Positions 1 to 5,655 of a DNA stretch of 7,421 nucleotides are shown piece after piece. A model generated the notes under the pieces. It made no database searches. It saw only the letters and a list, made by a program, of their open reading frames with translations, and was not told the DNA's origin. Position numbers and translations under genes: made by a program. Source of the stretch: an uncultured Eubacteriales bacterium (GTDB lineage: Bacteria > Bacillota > Clostridia > Peptostreptococcales > Anaerovoracaceae); contig CADCOV010000264.1 in the NCBI GenBank assembly GCA_902803185.1, positions 1-7,421 on the forward strand, in the 5' to 3' direction. How positions within the stretch are numbered: the stretch's first letter is position 1; each line of letters opens with the position of its first letter.

Positions 1-393
1 GGACAGCTCGTCGAAATAGGCCGCCGCTGTGTTCAGCTCGAACGGCGCGTCGATCAGGCCGTAGAAGCGGAGCCCCGCGTTTTTCCAAGGGATCTTGTCG
101 AAATCCAGCATCGTCATGCCGAACTTCTCTTCCCCTGCCCGGGTCCAGCCGTTCTCCTTGGCCTTATCGTCTTTGTCGTTCTTTTCGTCCTTGTCGTCTT
201 TATCGTCTTTGTCGTCGGCGTCGGCCTCATCGTCGGCCTCTTCGCCGTCGGCGCCGTCCGGTTCCTCTGCGTCAGAGCTCTGTTCCTGCTCCCCGGGGTC
301 CGCGGATCCGTCCTTGCCGCCGCAGCCCGTCAGGAGGGTCCCCGCGATCAAAAGGCAGGACAGCAGCAGGCAAAACAGTTTCTTTCCTCTCAT
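1..393 (-). CDS. Putative lipoprotein with Asp-Asp-Lys repeat linker, C-terminus outside window
   Basis: The first 131 residues of a gene that continues past the left edge. The start ATG (391-393) lies 7 bases after an AGGAGG ribosome site (401-406). The N-terminus is MRGKK, a hydrophobic stretch (about residues 6-20), then the lipobox LLTGC with Cys24 as the predicted lipidated residue, so the protein should be exported and anchored on the outer face of the membrane. Residues 25-80 are a highly charged, low-complexity linker containing six tandem DDK-type triplets (residues 60-77). A globular part begins near residue 82 (NGWTRAGEEKFGMTMLDF) and is cut by the window edge. I do not recognise the family and cannot assign a function. 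It has its own promoter and is preceded by the terminator of the hydrolase operon, so it is probably a separate transcript. The gene itself is well supported; its role is unknown. Confidence 0.85.
   Translation of the reverse strand, partial: MRGKKLFCLLLSCLLIAGTLLTGCGGKDGSADPGEQEQSSDAEEPDGADGEEADDEADADDKDDKDDKDEKNDKDDKAKENGWTRAGEEKFGMTMLDFDKIPWKNAGLRFYGLIDAPFELNTAAAYFDELS
163..216 (-). repeat. Six imperfect 9-bp tandem repeats encoding (D/N)(D/E)K triplets
   Basis: On the coding strand six consecutive 9-base units encode DDK, DDK, DDK, DEK, NDK, DDK (residues 60-77 of the lipoprotein). The units differ mostly by GAC/GAT, AAA/AAG and single substitutions. They form an intragenic, in-frame repeat within the linker between the lipid anchor and the folded domain. 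Unit-number change would lengthen or shorten the linker without a frameshift. Confidence 0.8.
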
Positions 394-418
394 GGCAATG
401 CCTCCTTTCGAAAATAGT

Positions 419-434
419 GACTTATATCATATCA
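419..434 (-). promoter_or_regulatory. Predicted extended -10 promoter of the DDK lipoprotein
   Basis: On the minus strand TGA (432-434) directly precedes TATGAT (426-431), giving a TGnTATGAT extended -10 element. A TTTATT at 449-454 could serve as a weak -35 with 17-base spacing. Transcription would start near 419, about 13 bases before the AGGAGG site. This is prediction from motif only. Confidence 0.55.
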
Positions 435-438
435 CAAA

Positions 439-465
439 CGGGCGGAGAAATAAACAATCCGCCCG
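439..465. promoter_or_regulatory. Perfect 8-bp inverted repeat over the lipoprotein promoter -35 region
   Basis: CGGGCGGA (439-446) and TCCGCCCG (458-465) form a perfect 8-base dyad with an 11-base spacer. It lies immediately upstream of the extended -10 of the lipoprotein gene, covering the weak -35 position. It could be an operator. It could also be a second, backup terminator for the hydrolase transcript, because the minus strand continues with TTTG, but the T-tract is poor and a better terminator lies just upstream. Confidence 0.45.
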
Positions 466-487
466 ACACTTTGGCGCTTTGCCGCAG

Positions 488-517
488 AAAAACGGGACTG
501 CAATACAGCAGTCCCGT
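488..517 (-). terminator. Rho-independent terminator of the nptA-hydrolase operon
   Basis: On the minus strand ACGGGACTGC (508-517) pairs with GCAGTCCCGT (492-501) as a perfect 10-bp stem with a 6-base loop, followed by a short run of T (488-492, the first T inside the stem). It starts 34 bases after the hydrolase stop codon. Stem quality is excellent; the T-tract is short, so termination may be incomplete. Confidence 0.85.
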
Positions 518-550
518 CCATATGGTTTACATAATCAAATTTCCCGTCTC

Positions 551-1477
551 TTATTTGGCGATGAGCGCGAGCCAATCCAGGATGTCCTTGTCCACGACCT
601 CGTGGTCCGTCTCGTTCAGGATCTCGTGGCGGTCGTTCGGGTAGAGGATCATCTGGGCATTGGTCAGGCCGACCCTGCGGTACTCCTCGTAGACCTTCTT
701 GACGCCCGCGCCGTAGCTGCCCACCGGGTCCTCGGCGCCGGAGACGATGAGGACCGGCAGATCCTTGCGGATCCTCTGCAGGTTCGCGTCCTTCTCGCAC
801 TGCTCGATGCAGCTGAACATGCCGTAGTAGGCGTTGTTGGTGAACATGAAGTTGTTCCACGGGTTCTTCACGTAGGCGTCCACGATGGCCTCGTCCTTGG
901 TCAGCCAGTCCACAGGGGTGCGCAGCGGTTTGATGCGCTTGTTGTAGGCGCCCATGGACATCTTGACCAGAGTGGCGTTGCGGAAGCGCCAACCCTTTCT
1001 CTTCGCGCTGTTCTTCGCCACGAACTTGGCGATCTTCAGGGTCATCGGGCTCTGGTAACCGGTGCCCATGACGATGGCGCCGGCCAGTTCATCGCTGTAG
1101 AGGTTGATGTACTGCCTGCAGAAGAAGGAGCCCATGCTGTGGCCCATCATGACGTACGGGACCTCCGGGTATTTCTCCTTGGTGAGCTCGTAGAGCCTGC
1201 GGATGTCGCCCAGCACCAGGGCGCAGCCGTCCGGCTCGCCGAAGTAGCCGTAGTCCTCCTCGTTCGCCGGGGTGGCGCCGTGGCCCAGGTGGTCGTCGCC
1301 CACCACGTAGTAGCCGGCCTCGTTCAGCACTCTGGCAAAGCGGTCATAGCGGTCGATGAACTCCACCATGCCGTGGATGATCTGTACGACGCCCCGGACT
1401 TCTCCCTCCGGGACCCATTCGATCACGTGGATCTGGTTCTTGCCGTCGGTGGATGGGAATCTGAATTCGTTCTTCAT
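551..1477 (-). CDS. Alpha/beta hydrolase, monoacylglycerol lipase / lysophospholipase-like
   Basis: A 308-residue serine hydrolase of the alpha/beta-hydrolase fold (Hydrolase_4 / serine aminopeptidase S33-like group). The nucleophile elbow is G112-H-S-M-G with Ser114. The acid is probably Asp250 (SGAEDPVG) and the base His284 (NDRHEILNE). The HG pair at 35-36 (IIHGMVE) fits the oxyanion loop, and residues about 140-215 form the lid or cap. There is no signal peptide or membrane segment, so the enzyme is predicted cytoplasmic. Likely substrates are monoacylglycerols, lysophospholipids or similar esters; the sequence alone does not decide this. Length is typical of the family. The start ATG (1475-1477) has AAGGAG 6 bases upstream (1484-1489). 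The gene begins 13 bases after the stop of the Na/Pi cotransporter gene with no promoter between, so the two form an operon ending at the terminator at 488-517. Confidence 0.88.
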   Translation of the reverse strand: MKNEFRFPSTDGKNQIHVIEWVPEGEVRGVVQIIHGMVEFIDRYDRFARVLNEAGYYVVGDDHLGHGATPANEEDYGYFGEPDGCALVLGDIRRLYELTKEKYPEVPYVMMGHSMGSFFCRQYINLYSDELAGAIVMGTGYQSPMTLKIAKFVAKNSAKRKGWRFRNATLVKMSMGAYNKRIKPLRTPVDWLTKDEAIVDAYVKNPWNNFMFTNNAYYGMFSCIEQCEKDANLQRIRKDLPVLIVSGAEDPVGSYGAGVKKVYEEYRRVGLTNAQMILYPNDRHEILNETDHEVVDKDILDWLALIAK

Positions 1478-1490
1478 GATGCGCTCCTTC

Positions 1491-3329
1491 TCATTCTTGT
1501 GCCGCAGCGGTCGGCTGCTCTCTCCTCGTCCGCTCCATGCCGAGGCGGCCGAAGTACTCGTCGAAGTTGTCCCGGAACTGGTCCATGTAGTCCGGGTCGT
1601 TGGCGTGGTGGATATAGTGGACGTACTCGTGTTCCTTGCCCGCGATGCCCGCGTCCCCCATGCTCAGGATGGCGACCGCAAGGTCGGAGCACTGGTCGGA
1701 GACGCGCTCCAGGTTGGACAGGACGTTCTCGTACTGGATGCCGGTGTAGATGCCGCAGCGCCCCTCCTTCATCCGGTCGATGTGGCGGGCTTTGAGCTCT
1801 TCGATCAGCTCGTCGATGACCTCCTCCAGCGGCTCCACATGGCGGGCTGCGGTGAGGTCGTTCTCCTTGAAGGCCCGGTTGGTCAGGGCCAGGATCTCCC
1901 GGACCGCGTCCGTGCCGACCCTCAGCTCGATCAAAGCCTCCTCGGAGAACATGTCGTCGTTCGCTCTCAGGTTGATGACGTCCTGGGCGATGTTGACCGC
2001 CAGGTCGCCGATCCGCTCGAAACAGGTCAGCGCCCGGATCTGGAAGCTTTGGATCTGGCTCTCCCTGTCGAGGGTGACGAACGGAGAGATATCGATGACG
2101 TACTGGTTCGCGGCGTCCGCCATGCGGTCCAGCAGGTTCTCCCGCTGTCCGATGCGGGTCCTTCGCCCTTCGTCATAAGCGTAGATCTGGTCGACGCAGG
2201 CGTCGTAGTTGTGGAGGGCCGTGTCCGCCATATGGCCCAGGATCGTCTCAGTCTGGCTGAAGGCGATGGTCGGGTTGGAGACGAGTTTGCTGTCCAGCTC
2301 CCTGAGGTTCGCCTCGATGTCCGCATCCTCCTCCGGGATCGGTTTGTCTTTGACCAGTTTGCGGGCCATCCGCTCGAAGACGCCGGAGAGCGGCAGCAGC
2401 ACCACCGCCGGCACCAGGCGGAACACGCCGTGGACGTTGGCGACGCCGCCGGAGTTCAGGGTGCGGTACCAGAACTCGTCGTCCAGGACGCCGGTGCTCC
2501 TGAGGATCGCGAGGACGATGATGATCAGGACCGCCGCAAAGATGTTGTAGATCACGTGGACCGTCGCCGTGCGGATCTGGTCCGGTTTGGCGCCGATGCG
2601 GCTCACCAGGAAGGTGGTGAGGCAGTCGCCGATGTTGACGCCGATGATGATGGCGAAGACCCCGCAGAACTCCACGCCCACCGAGCTCGCCAGGGACTGC
2701 AGGATGCCGACGACAGCGGAGGAGCTCTGGATGATGCCGGTCACGACCACGCCGGACAGGAAGCCCAGGATATAATTGTCCTCGAAGGCGAGGAGCAGGC
2801 CGGTGAGCCTGTCGCTCATGCCGCTCACGGCGTCGGACATGAAGATGAGTCCCATGAACAGGATGCCGAAGCCCACCAGGGTGTTCCCCGGGACCTTGAG
2901 GCGGTCGTTCTTCAGGAACATCACCAGGATGATGCCGATGATCAAAGCGATCGGCGCCAGGTTGTCCGCCTTGAACAGGTACAGCAGGCTGGTCTCGCCT
3001 GCGCTGACGTCCATGAGCCGGATGATCTGGGCGGTGATCGCCGTACCGACGTTGGCGCCCAGCACGATGCCGATAGACTGGTGGAAGGTGAGAAGGCCGG
3101 CGCCCACGAGGCCGACGGTCAGGACGATGGTGGCGGTGGAGCTCTGGATCATGCAGGTGACCAGCATGCCGAAGATGAATCCGATCACCTGGTTGTTCGT
3201 CACCTTGCCGAGCGCCGCCTTCATCGCGCCGCCGGAAGACCGCTTGAGGCCGTCTCCCATCAGGTTCATGCCATACAGGAACATGGCAAGGCCCCCGAAC
3301 AGGGCCAGAACGCTATAAAAAACTTCCAA
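1491..3329 (-). CDS. nptA: Na+/phosphate cotransporter (NptA/PNaS family) with PhoU-like C-terminal domain
   Basis: A 612-residue membrane protein of the Na/Pi-cotransporter II family fused to a PhoU-like domain, the usual bacterial architecture. The two inverted family repeats are visible: IQSSTATIVL (61-70) with GANVGT (91-96), and IQSSSAVVGIL (200-210) with GVNIGD (230-235). The QSS(S/T) motifs line the ion and substrate site in this family. Several hydrophobic segments span residues 3 to about 318. The cytoplasmic helical tail (about 340-560) carries two PhoU metal-type E-x3-D motifs, E438-RIGD and E541-RVSD. Predicted role: Na+-driven phosphate uptake or export at the cytoplasmic membrane, with the PhoU-like tail possibly sensing or regulating. 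The start is TTG (3327-3329), chosen because GGGAGG (3336-3341) lies 6 bases upstream and because the N-terminus then matches that of the paralog starting at 5656. First gene of an operon with the hydrolase. Confidence 0.93.
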   Translation of the reverse strand: MEVFYSVLALFGGLAMFLYGMNLMGDGLKRSSGGAMKAALGKVTNNQVIGFIFGMLVTCMIQSSTATIVLTVGLVGAGLLTFHQSIGIVLGANVGTAITAQIIRLMDVSAGETSLLYLFKADNLAPIALIIGIILVMFLKNDRLKVPGNTLVGFGILFMGLIFMSDAVSGMSDRLTGLLLAFEDNYILGFLSGVVVTGIIQSSSAVVGILQSLASSVGVEFCGVFAIIIGVNIGDCLTTFLVSRIGAKPDQIRTATVHVIYNIFAAVLIIIVLAILRSTGVLDDEFWYRTLNSGGVANVHGVFRLVPAVVLLPLSGVFERMARKLVKDKPIPEEDADIEANLRELDSKLVSNPTIAFSQTETILGHMADTALHNYDACVDQIYAYDEGRRTRIGQRENLLDRMADAANQYVIDISPFVTLDRESQIQSFQIRALTCFERIGDLAVNIAQDVINLRANDDMFSEEALIELRVGTDAVREILALTNRAFKENDLTAARHVEPLEEVIDELIEELKARHIDRMKEGRCGIYTGIQYENVLSNLERVSDQCSDLAVAILSMGDAGIAGKEHEYVHYIHHANDPDYMDQFRDNFDEYFGRLGMERTRREQPTAAAQE

Positions 3330-3335
3330 AATCGT

Positions 3336-3341
3336 CCTCCC
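3336..3341 (-). promoter_or_regulatory. Ribosome binding site that fixes the TTG start of nptA
   Basis: GGGAGG on the minus strand, with 6 bases between its GGAGG core and the TTG at 3327-3329. There is no ATG between them, and the next in-frame Met (residue 16) is already inside the first membrane segment, so TTG is the best start. Confidence 0.75.
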
Positions 3342-3369
3342 AAATCAATCGCATGTGTTTCAGTACATA

Positions 3370-3385
3370 CATGGTTATTATAACA
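3370..3385 (-). promoter_or_regulatory. Predicted extended -10 promoter of the nptA-hydrolase operon
   Basis: On the minus strand TGT (3383-3385) directly precedes a consensus TATAAT (3377-3382), an extended -10. No convincing -35 is seen at 17 bases (TATTAT). Transcription would begin near 3370, giving a leader of about 40 bases before the TTG start. The site lies between the terminator of the upstream operon and the nptA ribosome site. Confidence 0.7.
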
Positions 3386-3414
3386 CCCGCCGGCCGCAAA
3401 TAATACGGAGAGTT

Positions 3415-3444
3415 AAAAAAAGGGTGAGGGAAAATTCCCTCACC
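3415..3444 (-). terminator. Rho-independent terminator of the mutY operon, overlapping the last stop codon
   Basis: On the minus strand GGTGAGGGA (3436-3444) pairs with TCCCTCACC (3423-3431) as a 9-bp stem with a 4-base loop. After one base comes a run of seven T (3415-3421). The stop codon of the 113-residue gene (3440-3442) lies inside the 5' arm of the stem, so the hairpin begins within the coding sequence. Confidence 0.9.
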
Positions 3445-3781
3445 TCTCCTTTTCTTCCAGCCACTCCTCTATGAGGGCGATAAGCTCCTCCGTCGGCAGC
3501 TTGCACATCGGCAGCCCCGCCTCCTCCAGGCCGTCCATCAAAACGGCCATCCTGCGGAAGACGATGAGCCGGCACCGGTTGCCTCTGAACTCCCCGGTCT
3601 CCTTCCTGCCCTGCGCCACCGGCCCTAAGGTCTCGAGGATCTCCCGGTGGAAATTCGGCACCTCGCCGTTCAGGAACGCGGCGAGCAGGCCGCAGCCTTC
3701 CTCCTCGAAGTCCACGACCAGCCTGACTTTGGTCCTCTCTCCGCTGCGGAGAACGACTCTTCTATAGGTGTGTTTCAGCAT
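3440..3781 (-). CDS. Small protein of unknown family, translationally coupled to the EndoU lipoprotein; candidate immunity protein
   Basis: A 113-residue protein that I do not recognise. It has no signal peptide or membrane segment, so it should be cytoplasmic. The N-terminal third is basic and strand-like (TYRRVVLRSGERTKVRLVVDF), followed by EEEGCGLLAAFLNGEV and a helical acidic C-terminus (TEELIALIEEWLEEKER). Three cysteines (30, 70, 93) are scattered and do not form a metal motif. The ATG (3779-3781) is one base after the TGA of the EndoU-like gene, and its AAGGAGG site lies inside the end of that gene, 6 bases from the ATG, so translation is probably coupled. A short protein immediately downstream of, and coupled to, a nuclease gene is the classic position of an immunity protein. 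That role is inferred from position only; an unrelated function is possible. Confidence 0.8.
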   Translation of the reverse strand: MLKHTYRRVVLRSGERTKVRLVVDFEEEGCGLLAAFLNGEVPNFHREILETLGPVAQGRKETGEFRGNRCRLIVFRRMAVLMDGLEEAGLPMCKLPTEELIALIEEWLEEKER

Positions 3782-3782
3782 G

Positions 3783-4412
3783 TCAATCCTCCTTCACCGG
3801 GTAAGCCGTGATGATCTTGCCCTTGTTCGTCAGCGCCATATCGATCTCGATGCCCTCGCTGGTCAGCCCGGCGTAGAGGTCGTCCCCGATCTTCTCCTTG
3901 TTCTCGTAGGCCTCGTTGATGGCGTCGATCACGTCCTGCGGCGTCCAGAACTCCGGATAGAAGCTGGAGTAGCCCCGGTTCCCGGTCTTGGCGATGCCGT
4001 CCACCTCCACCTTGGCGGTGTAGACCCCATTCTCGTCCGGCTCGCTCTTCGTGCCCTCGACGATGTATCCCGGGGTGTCCTCGATGCCGTCATAGTGGTA
4101 GCCCGTGGCCGCCCCCTTCTTGTTGATGGTGCCGCAGAAGATGTGCTCGATGGCGCTGTTCAGGAAGTACTTCGTATCCGTCAGGGCCTCCACGTCCTCC
4201 ATCGTATAGGTGTAGGTCTCCGGCTCTTCCTGGTCTTCCGGCTCCTCCGCAGGTTCCTCCTGGGCCTGAGGCTCCTCTTCAGGCTCCTCCTGCTCCTCGG
4301 TCCCCGCCGGCTCCGCAGGCTGCGAAGGCGCCTGTTCCTTCTTGGCGCAGCCCGTGACCGCAAGGGCCATGACCAGCGCCAGCACGATCAAAACGATCCG
4401 TTTCCTCCTCAT
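3783..4412 (-). CDS. Lipoprotein with C-terminal EndoU-like ribonuclease domain
   Basis: A 209-residue exported protein. The signal peptide MRRKRIVLIVLALVMALAVTGC has the lipobox AVTGC with Cys22 as lipid anchor. Residues 23-66 are a Pro/Glu/Gln-rich acidic tether. Residues about 80-208 resemble the bacterial EndoU family (PF14436-type): EHIFCG with His90, GYHYDG with His106 (16 residues apart, like the two catalytic His of EndoU enzymes), GVYTAKVEV, GNRGYSSFYPEFWTPQDV with Lys142 just before as candidate catalytic lysine, and a C-terminal GKIITAYPV supplying the Thr/Tyr seen in the family. EndoU enzymes are endoribonucleases, often toxin tips that cut tRNA or other RNA. Start ATG (4410-4412) follows GAGGAGG by 6 bases; that site overlaps the mutY stop. 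An upstream in-frame TTG (4425-4427) is rejected. The gene follows mutY by 11 bases and precedes the coupled 113-residue gene. Exported lipoprotein: high confidence; EndoU: motif-based, good but unverified. Confidence 0.78.
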   Translation of the reverse strand: MRRKRIVLIVLALVMALAVTGCAKKEQAPSQPAEPAGTEEQEEPEEEPQAQEEPAEEPEDQEEPETYTYTMEDVEALTDTKYFLNSAIEHIFCGTINKKGAATGYHYDGIEDTPGYIVEGTKSEPDENGVYTAKVEVDGIAKTGNRGYSSFYPEFWTPQDVIDAINEAYENKEKIGDDLYAGLTSEGIEIDMALTNKGKIITAYPVKED

Positions 4413-4423
4413 GGATGTCCTCC

Positions 4424-5506
4424 TCAAAGCTTATCCCGAAACGCCGCGAAGGCCGATGGCACCGACCACTTCCGGTCGATGTCCTCCTTGTCCGCGACGA
4501 AATATCCGTCCTCGTCCGGCGCGTCCTGTTCGAACTCCTGCCAGCCGCTCACCCTGACCACGTAGCCCTCCATGTGCCACTCCCGGTGGGTGAAGATGTG
4601 CTTCGCCGGCTCCAGCGCCTTGAGCCGGAGCGGTTCCAGCCCCAGGCCCTCCACGTAGGCCGCCGCTTCCTTCTCCGTCAGGTGGCCCGCCGCGTTCGGG
4701 AACTCGTAGAGCCCCGCCAGCAGCCCCTTCCCCGGCCGCTTGTGGAGCAGCACGCCCCGGGACATGCGGATCAGGAACACCGTCAGGTCGTCGACCTTCC
4801 GGGCTGCCTTCTTCGGCCGGTAGGGCAGCTCCTCCGCCATGCCCCGCTCCTTCGCCAGACACCAGTCCGCCACCGGGCACACCTCGCAGCGGGGCGCCCC
4901 GTTCGGCAGGCAGACCGTCGCGCCCAGGTCCATCAGGGCCTGGTTGAAGGTGCCGCCGGTCCCCTCCGGCATCATCCCGGAGAAGAAGCCCTCCGCGTCC
5001 TTCCTGGCCTTCGGCGTCAGGATGCTGTCGTGGCAGTCCGTCAGGCGGGCAAAGACCCTAAGCAGGTTCCCGTCCACCGCCGGCACGTCCTCCCCGCAGG
5101 CGATGGAAGCGATGGCCGCCGCCGTGTAGGGGCCGATCCCCGGGAGCTTCAGGAGCTCCGCCGCCGTCCGGGGCATCTCCCCGCCCAGCTCCTCGGTGAC
5201 CACCCGGGCCGCCTTGTGGAGGTTCCTGACCCTGCTGTAGTAGCCAAGGCCCTCCCAGAGCTTGAGGTAGAGGTCCTCCGGCGCCTCCGCCAGCGCGCGG
5301 ACGTCCGGCAGGGCCTCGAGGAAGCGCTCGTAGTAGCCGATCACCGCCTCCACCCGGGTCTGCTGGAGCATGATCTCCGAGATCCAGACCTGGTAAGGCG
5401 AAGGATCCCTTCTCCAGGGCAGGTCCCGCTTGTTCTCCCCGTACCAGGAGAGCAGCGCGCGGGCCGCCTCCCGATGGTTATTCAGCTGTCCGCCTGCTTC
5501 CTTCAT
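4424..5506 (-). CDS. mutY: A/G-specific adenine DNA glycosylase
   Basis: MutY removes adenine mispaired with 8-oxoguanine in the GO base-excision repair system. The 360-residue protein has the complete family layout: VWISEIMLQQTRV with catalytic Glu44; the helix-hairpin-helix LPGIGPYTAAAIA (121-133); VDGN with catalytic Asp145; the [4Fe-4S] ligands Cys199, Cys207, Cys210, Cys216; and a C-terminal NUDIX-like domain (about 240-355) with the 8-oxoG reading motif F305-T-H307. The cysteine spacing is C-x7-C-x2-C-x5-C rather than the x6 of E. coli. The start at 5504-5506 is chosen because GGAGG lies 5 bases upstream (5512-5516) and the -10 box lies just before it. The frame stays open upstream to 5680, but those ATGs lie at or before the promoter. 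First gene of a three-gene operon with the EndoU lipoprotein and its partner. Confidence 0.95.
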   Translation of the reverse strand: MKEAGGQLNNHREAARALLSWYGENKRDLPWRRDPSPYQVWISEIMLQQTRVEAVIGYYERFLEALPDVRALAEAPEDLYLKLWEGLGYYSRVRNLHKAARVVTEELGGEMPRTAAELLKLPGIGPYTAAAIASIACGEDVPAVDGNLLRVFARLTDCHDSILTPKARKDAEGFFSGMMPEGTGGTFNQALMDLGATVCLPNGAPRCEVCPVADWCLAKERGMAEELPYRPKKAARKVDDLTVFLIRMSRGVLLHKRPGKGLLAGLYEFPNAAGHLTEKEAAAYVEGLGLEPLRLKALEPAKHIFTHREWHMEGYVVRVSGWQEFEQDAPDEDGYFVADKEDIDRKWSVPSAFAAFRDKL

Positions 5507-5524
5507 CTCACCCTCCGCTGTCTG

Positions 5525-5540
5525 ACGCTTCATTATATCA
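5525..5540 (-). promoter_or_regulatory. Predicted extended -10 promoter of the mutY-EndoU operon
   Basis: On the minus strand TGA (5538-5540) directly precedes consensus TATAAT (5532-5537), an extended -10. The best -35 candidate at 17 bases (TGTCGG) is weak, as expected for a TGn promoter. Transcription would start near 5525, giving a leader of about 19 bases that contains the GGAGG site for the ATG at 5506. It also excludes the in-frame ATG at 5531-5533, which overlaps the -10 itself. Confidence 0.7.
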
Positions 5541-5584
5541 CAGATTTCCCCCGGCCGACACCATTCTTGCCCCGCCGGATGACC

Positions 5585-5602
5585 ATGTGGATTATTCCAT
5601 AT
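5585..5602. promoter_or_regulatory. Near-perfect dyad between the divergent mutY and NptA promoters
   Basis: ATGTGGA (5585-5591) and TCCATAT (5596-5602) form a 7-base inverted repeat with one mismatch (a G-T wobble) around TTAT. It lies midway between the two divergent start sites and could be a binding site for a regulator. A short AT-rich dyad can arise by chance, so this is a weak call. Confidence 0.25.
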
Positions 5603-5643
5603 CCTTATAGCAGTTCCCTCTTTCTTTCTCCATTGGTACAGAG

Positions 5644-5649
5644 TATAAT
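5644..5649 (+). promoter_or_regulatory. Consensus -10 box immediately before the second NptA gene
   Basis: A perfect TATAAT ends 6 bases before the ATG at 5656. With usual spacing, transcription would begin at about 5656, on or next to the A of the start codon. There is no TGn extension and only a poor -35 candidate (TTTCTT, 5621-5626, 17-base spacing). No Shine-Dalgarno-like sequence is found in the 20 bases before the ATG. Confidence 0.55.
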
Positions 5650-5655
5650 CAATGT

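Noticed and set aside
95..1795. A 566-codon open frame on the plus strand, opposite the lipoprotein, hydrolase and nptA genes.
   Set aside because: The product is low-complexity (Ser/Leu runs from the antisense of the DDK repeat, then His/Val/Arg-rich sequence) with no domain. It is the antisense shadow of GC-rich genes.
3352..3373. A CATGT/ACATG inverted repeat in the nptA leader region.
   Set aside because: Only 5 bp with a 12-base loop and partly upstream of the predicted transcript start; not convincing as a riboswitch or operator.
3313..3374. A short upstream open frame in the nptA leader on the minus strand (begins MYVLKHMRLIWED) that runs into nptA.
   Set aside because: Its ATG is at about the predicted transcription start and has no ribosome site, so translation is unlikely.
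1356..3383. A 675-codon plus-strand open frame opposite nptA.
   Set aside because: The product is rich in Asp, His, Val and Arg with no fold or motif; no ribosome site; it is the mirror of a strongly supported transporter gene.
4413..4427. An upstream in-frame TTG start for the EndoU lipoprotein.
   Set aside because: It overlaps the mutY stop and would place the GAGGAGG ribosome site inside the coding region; ATG 4412 has ideal spacing to that site.
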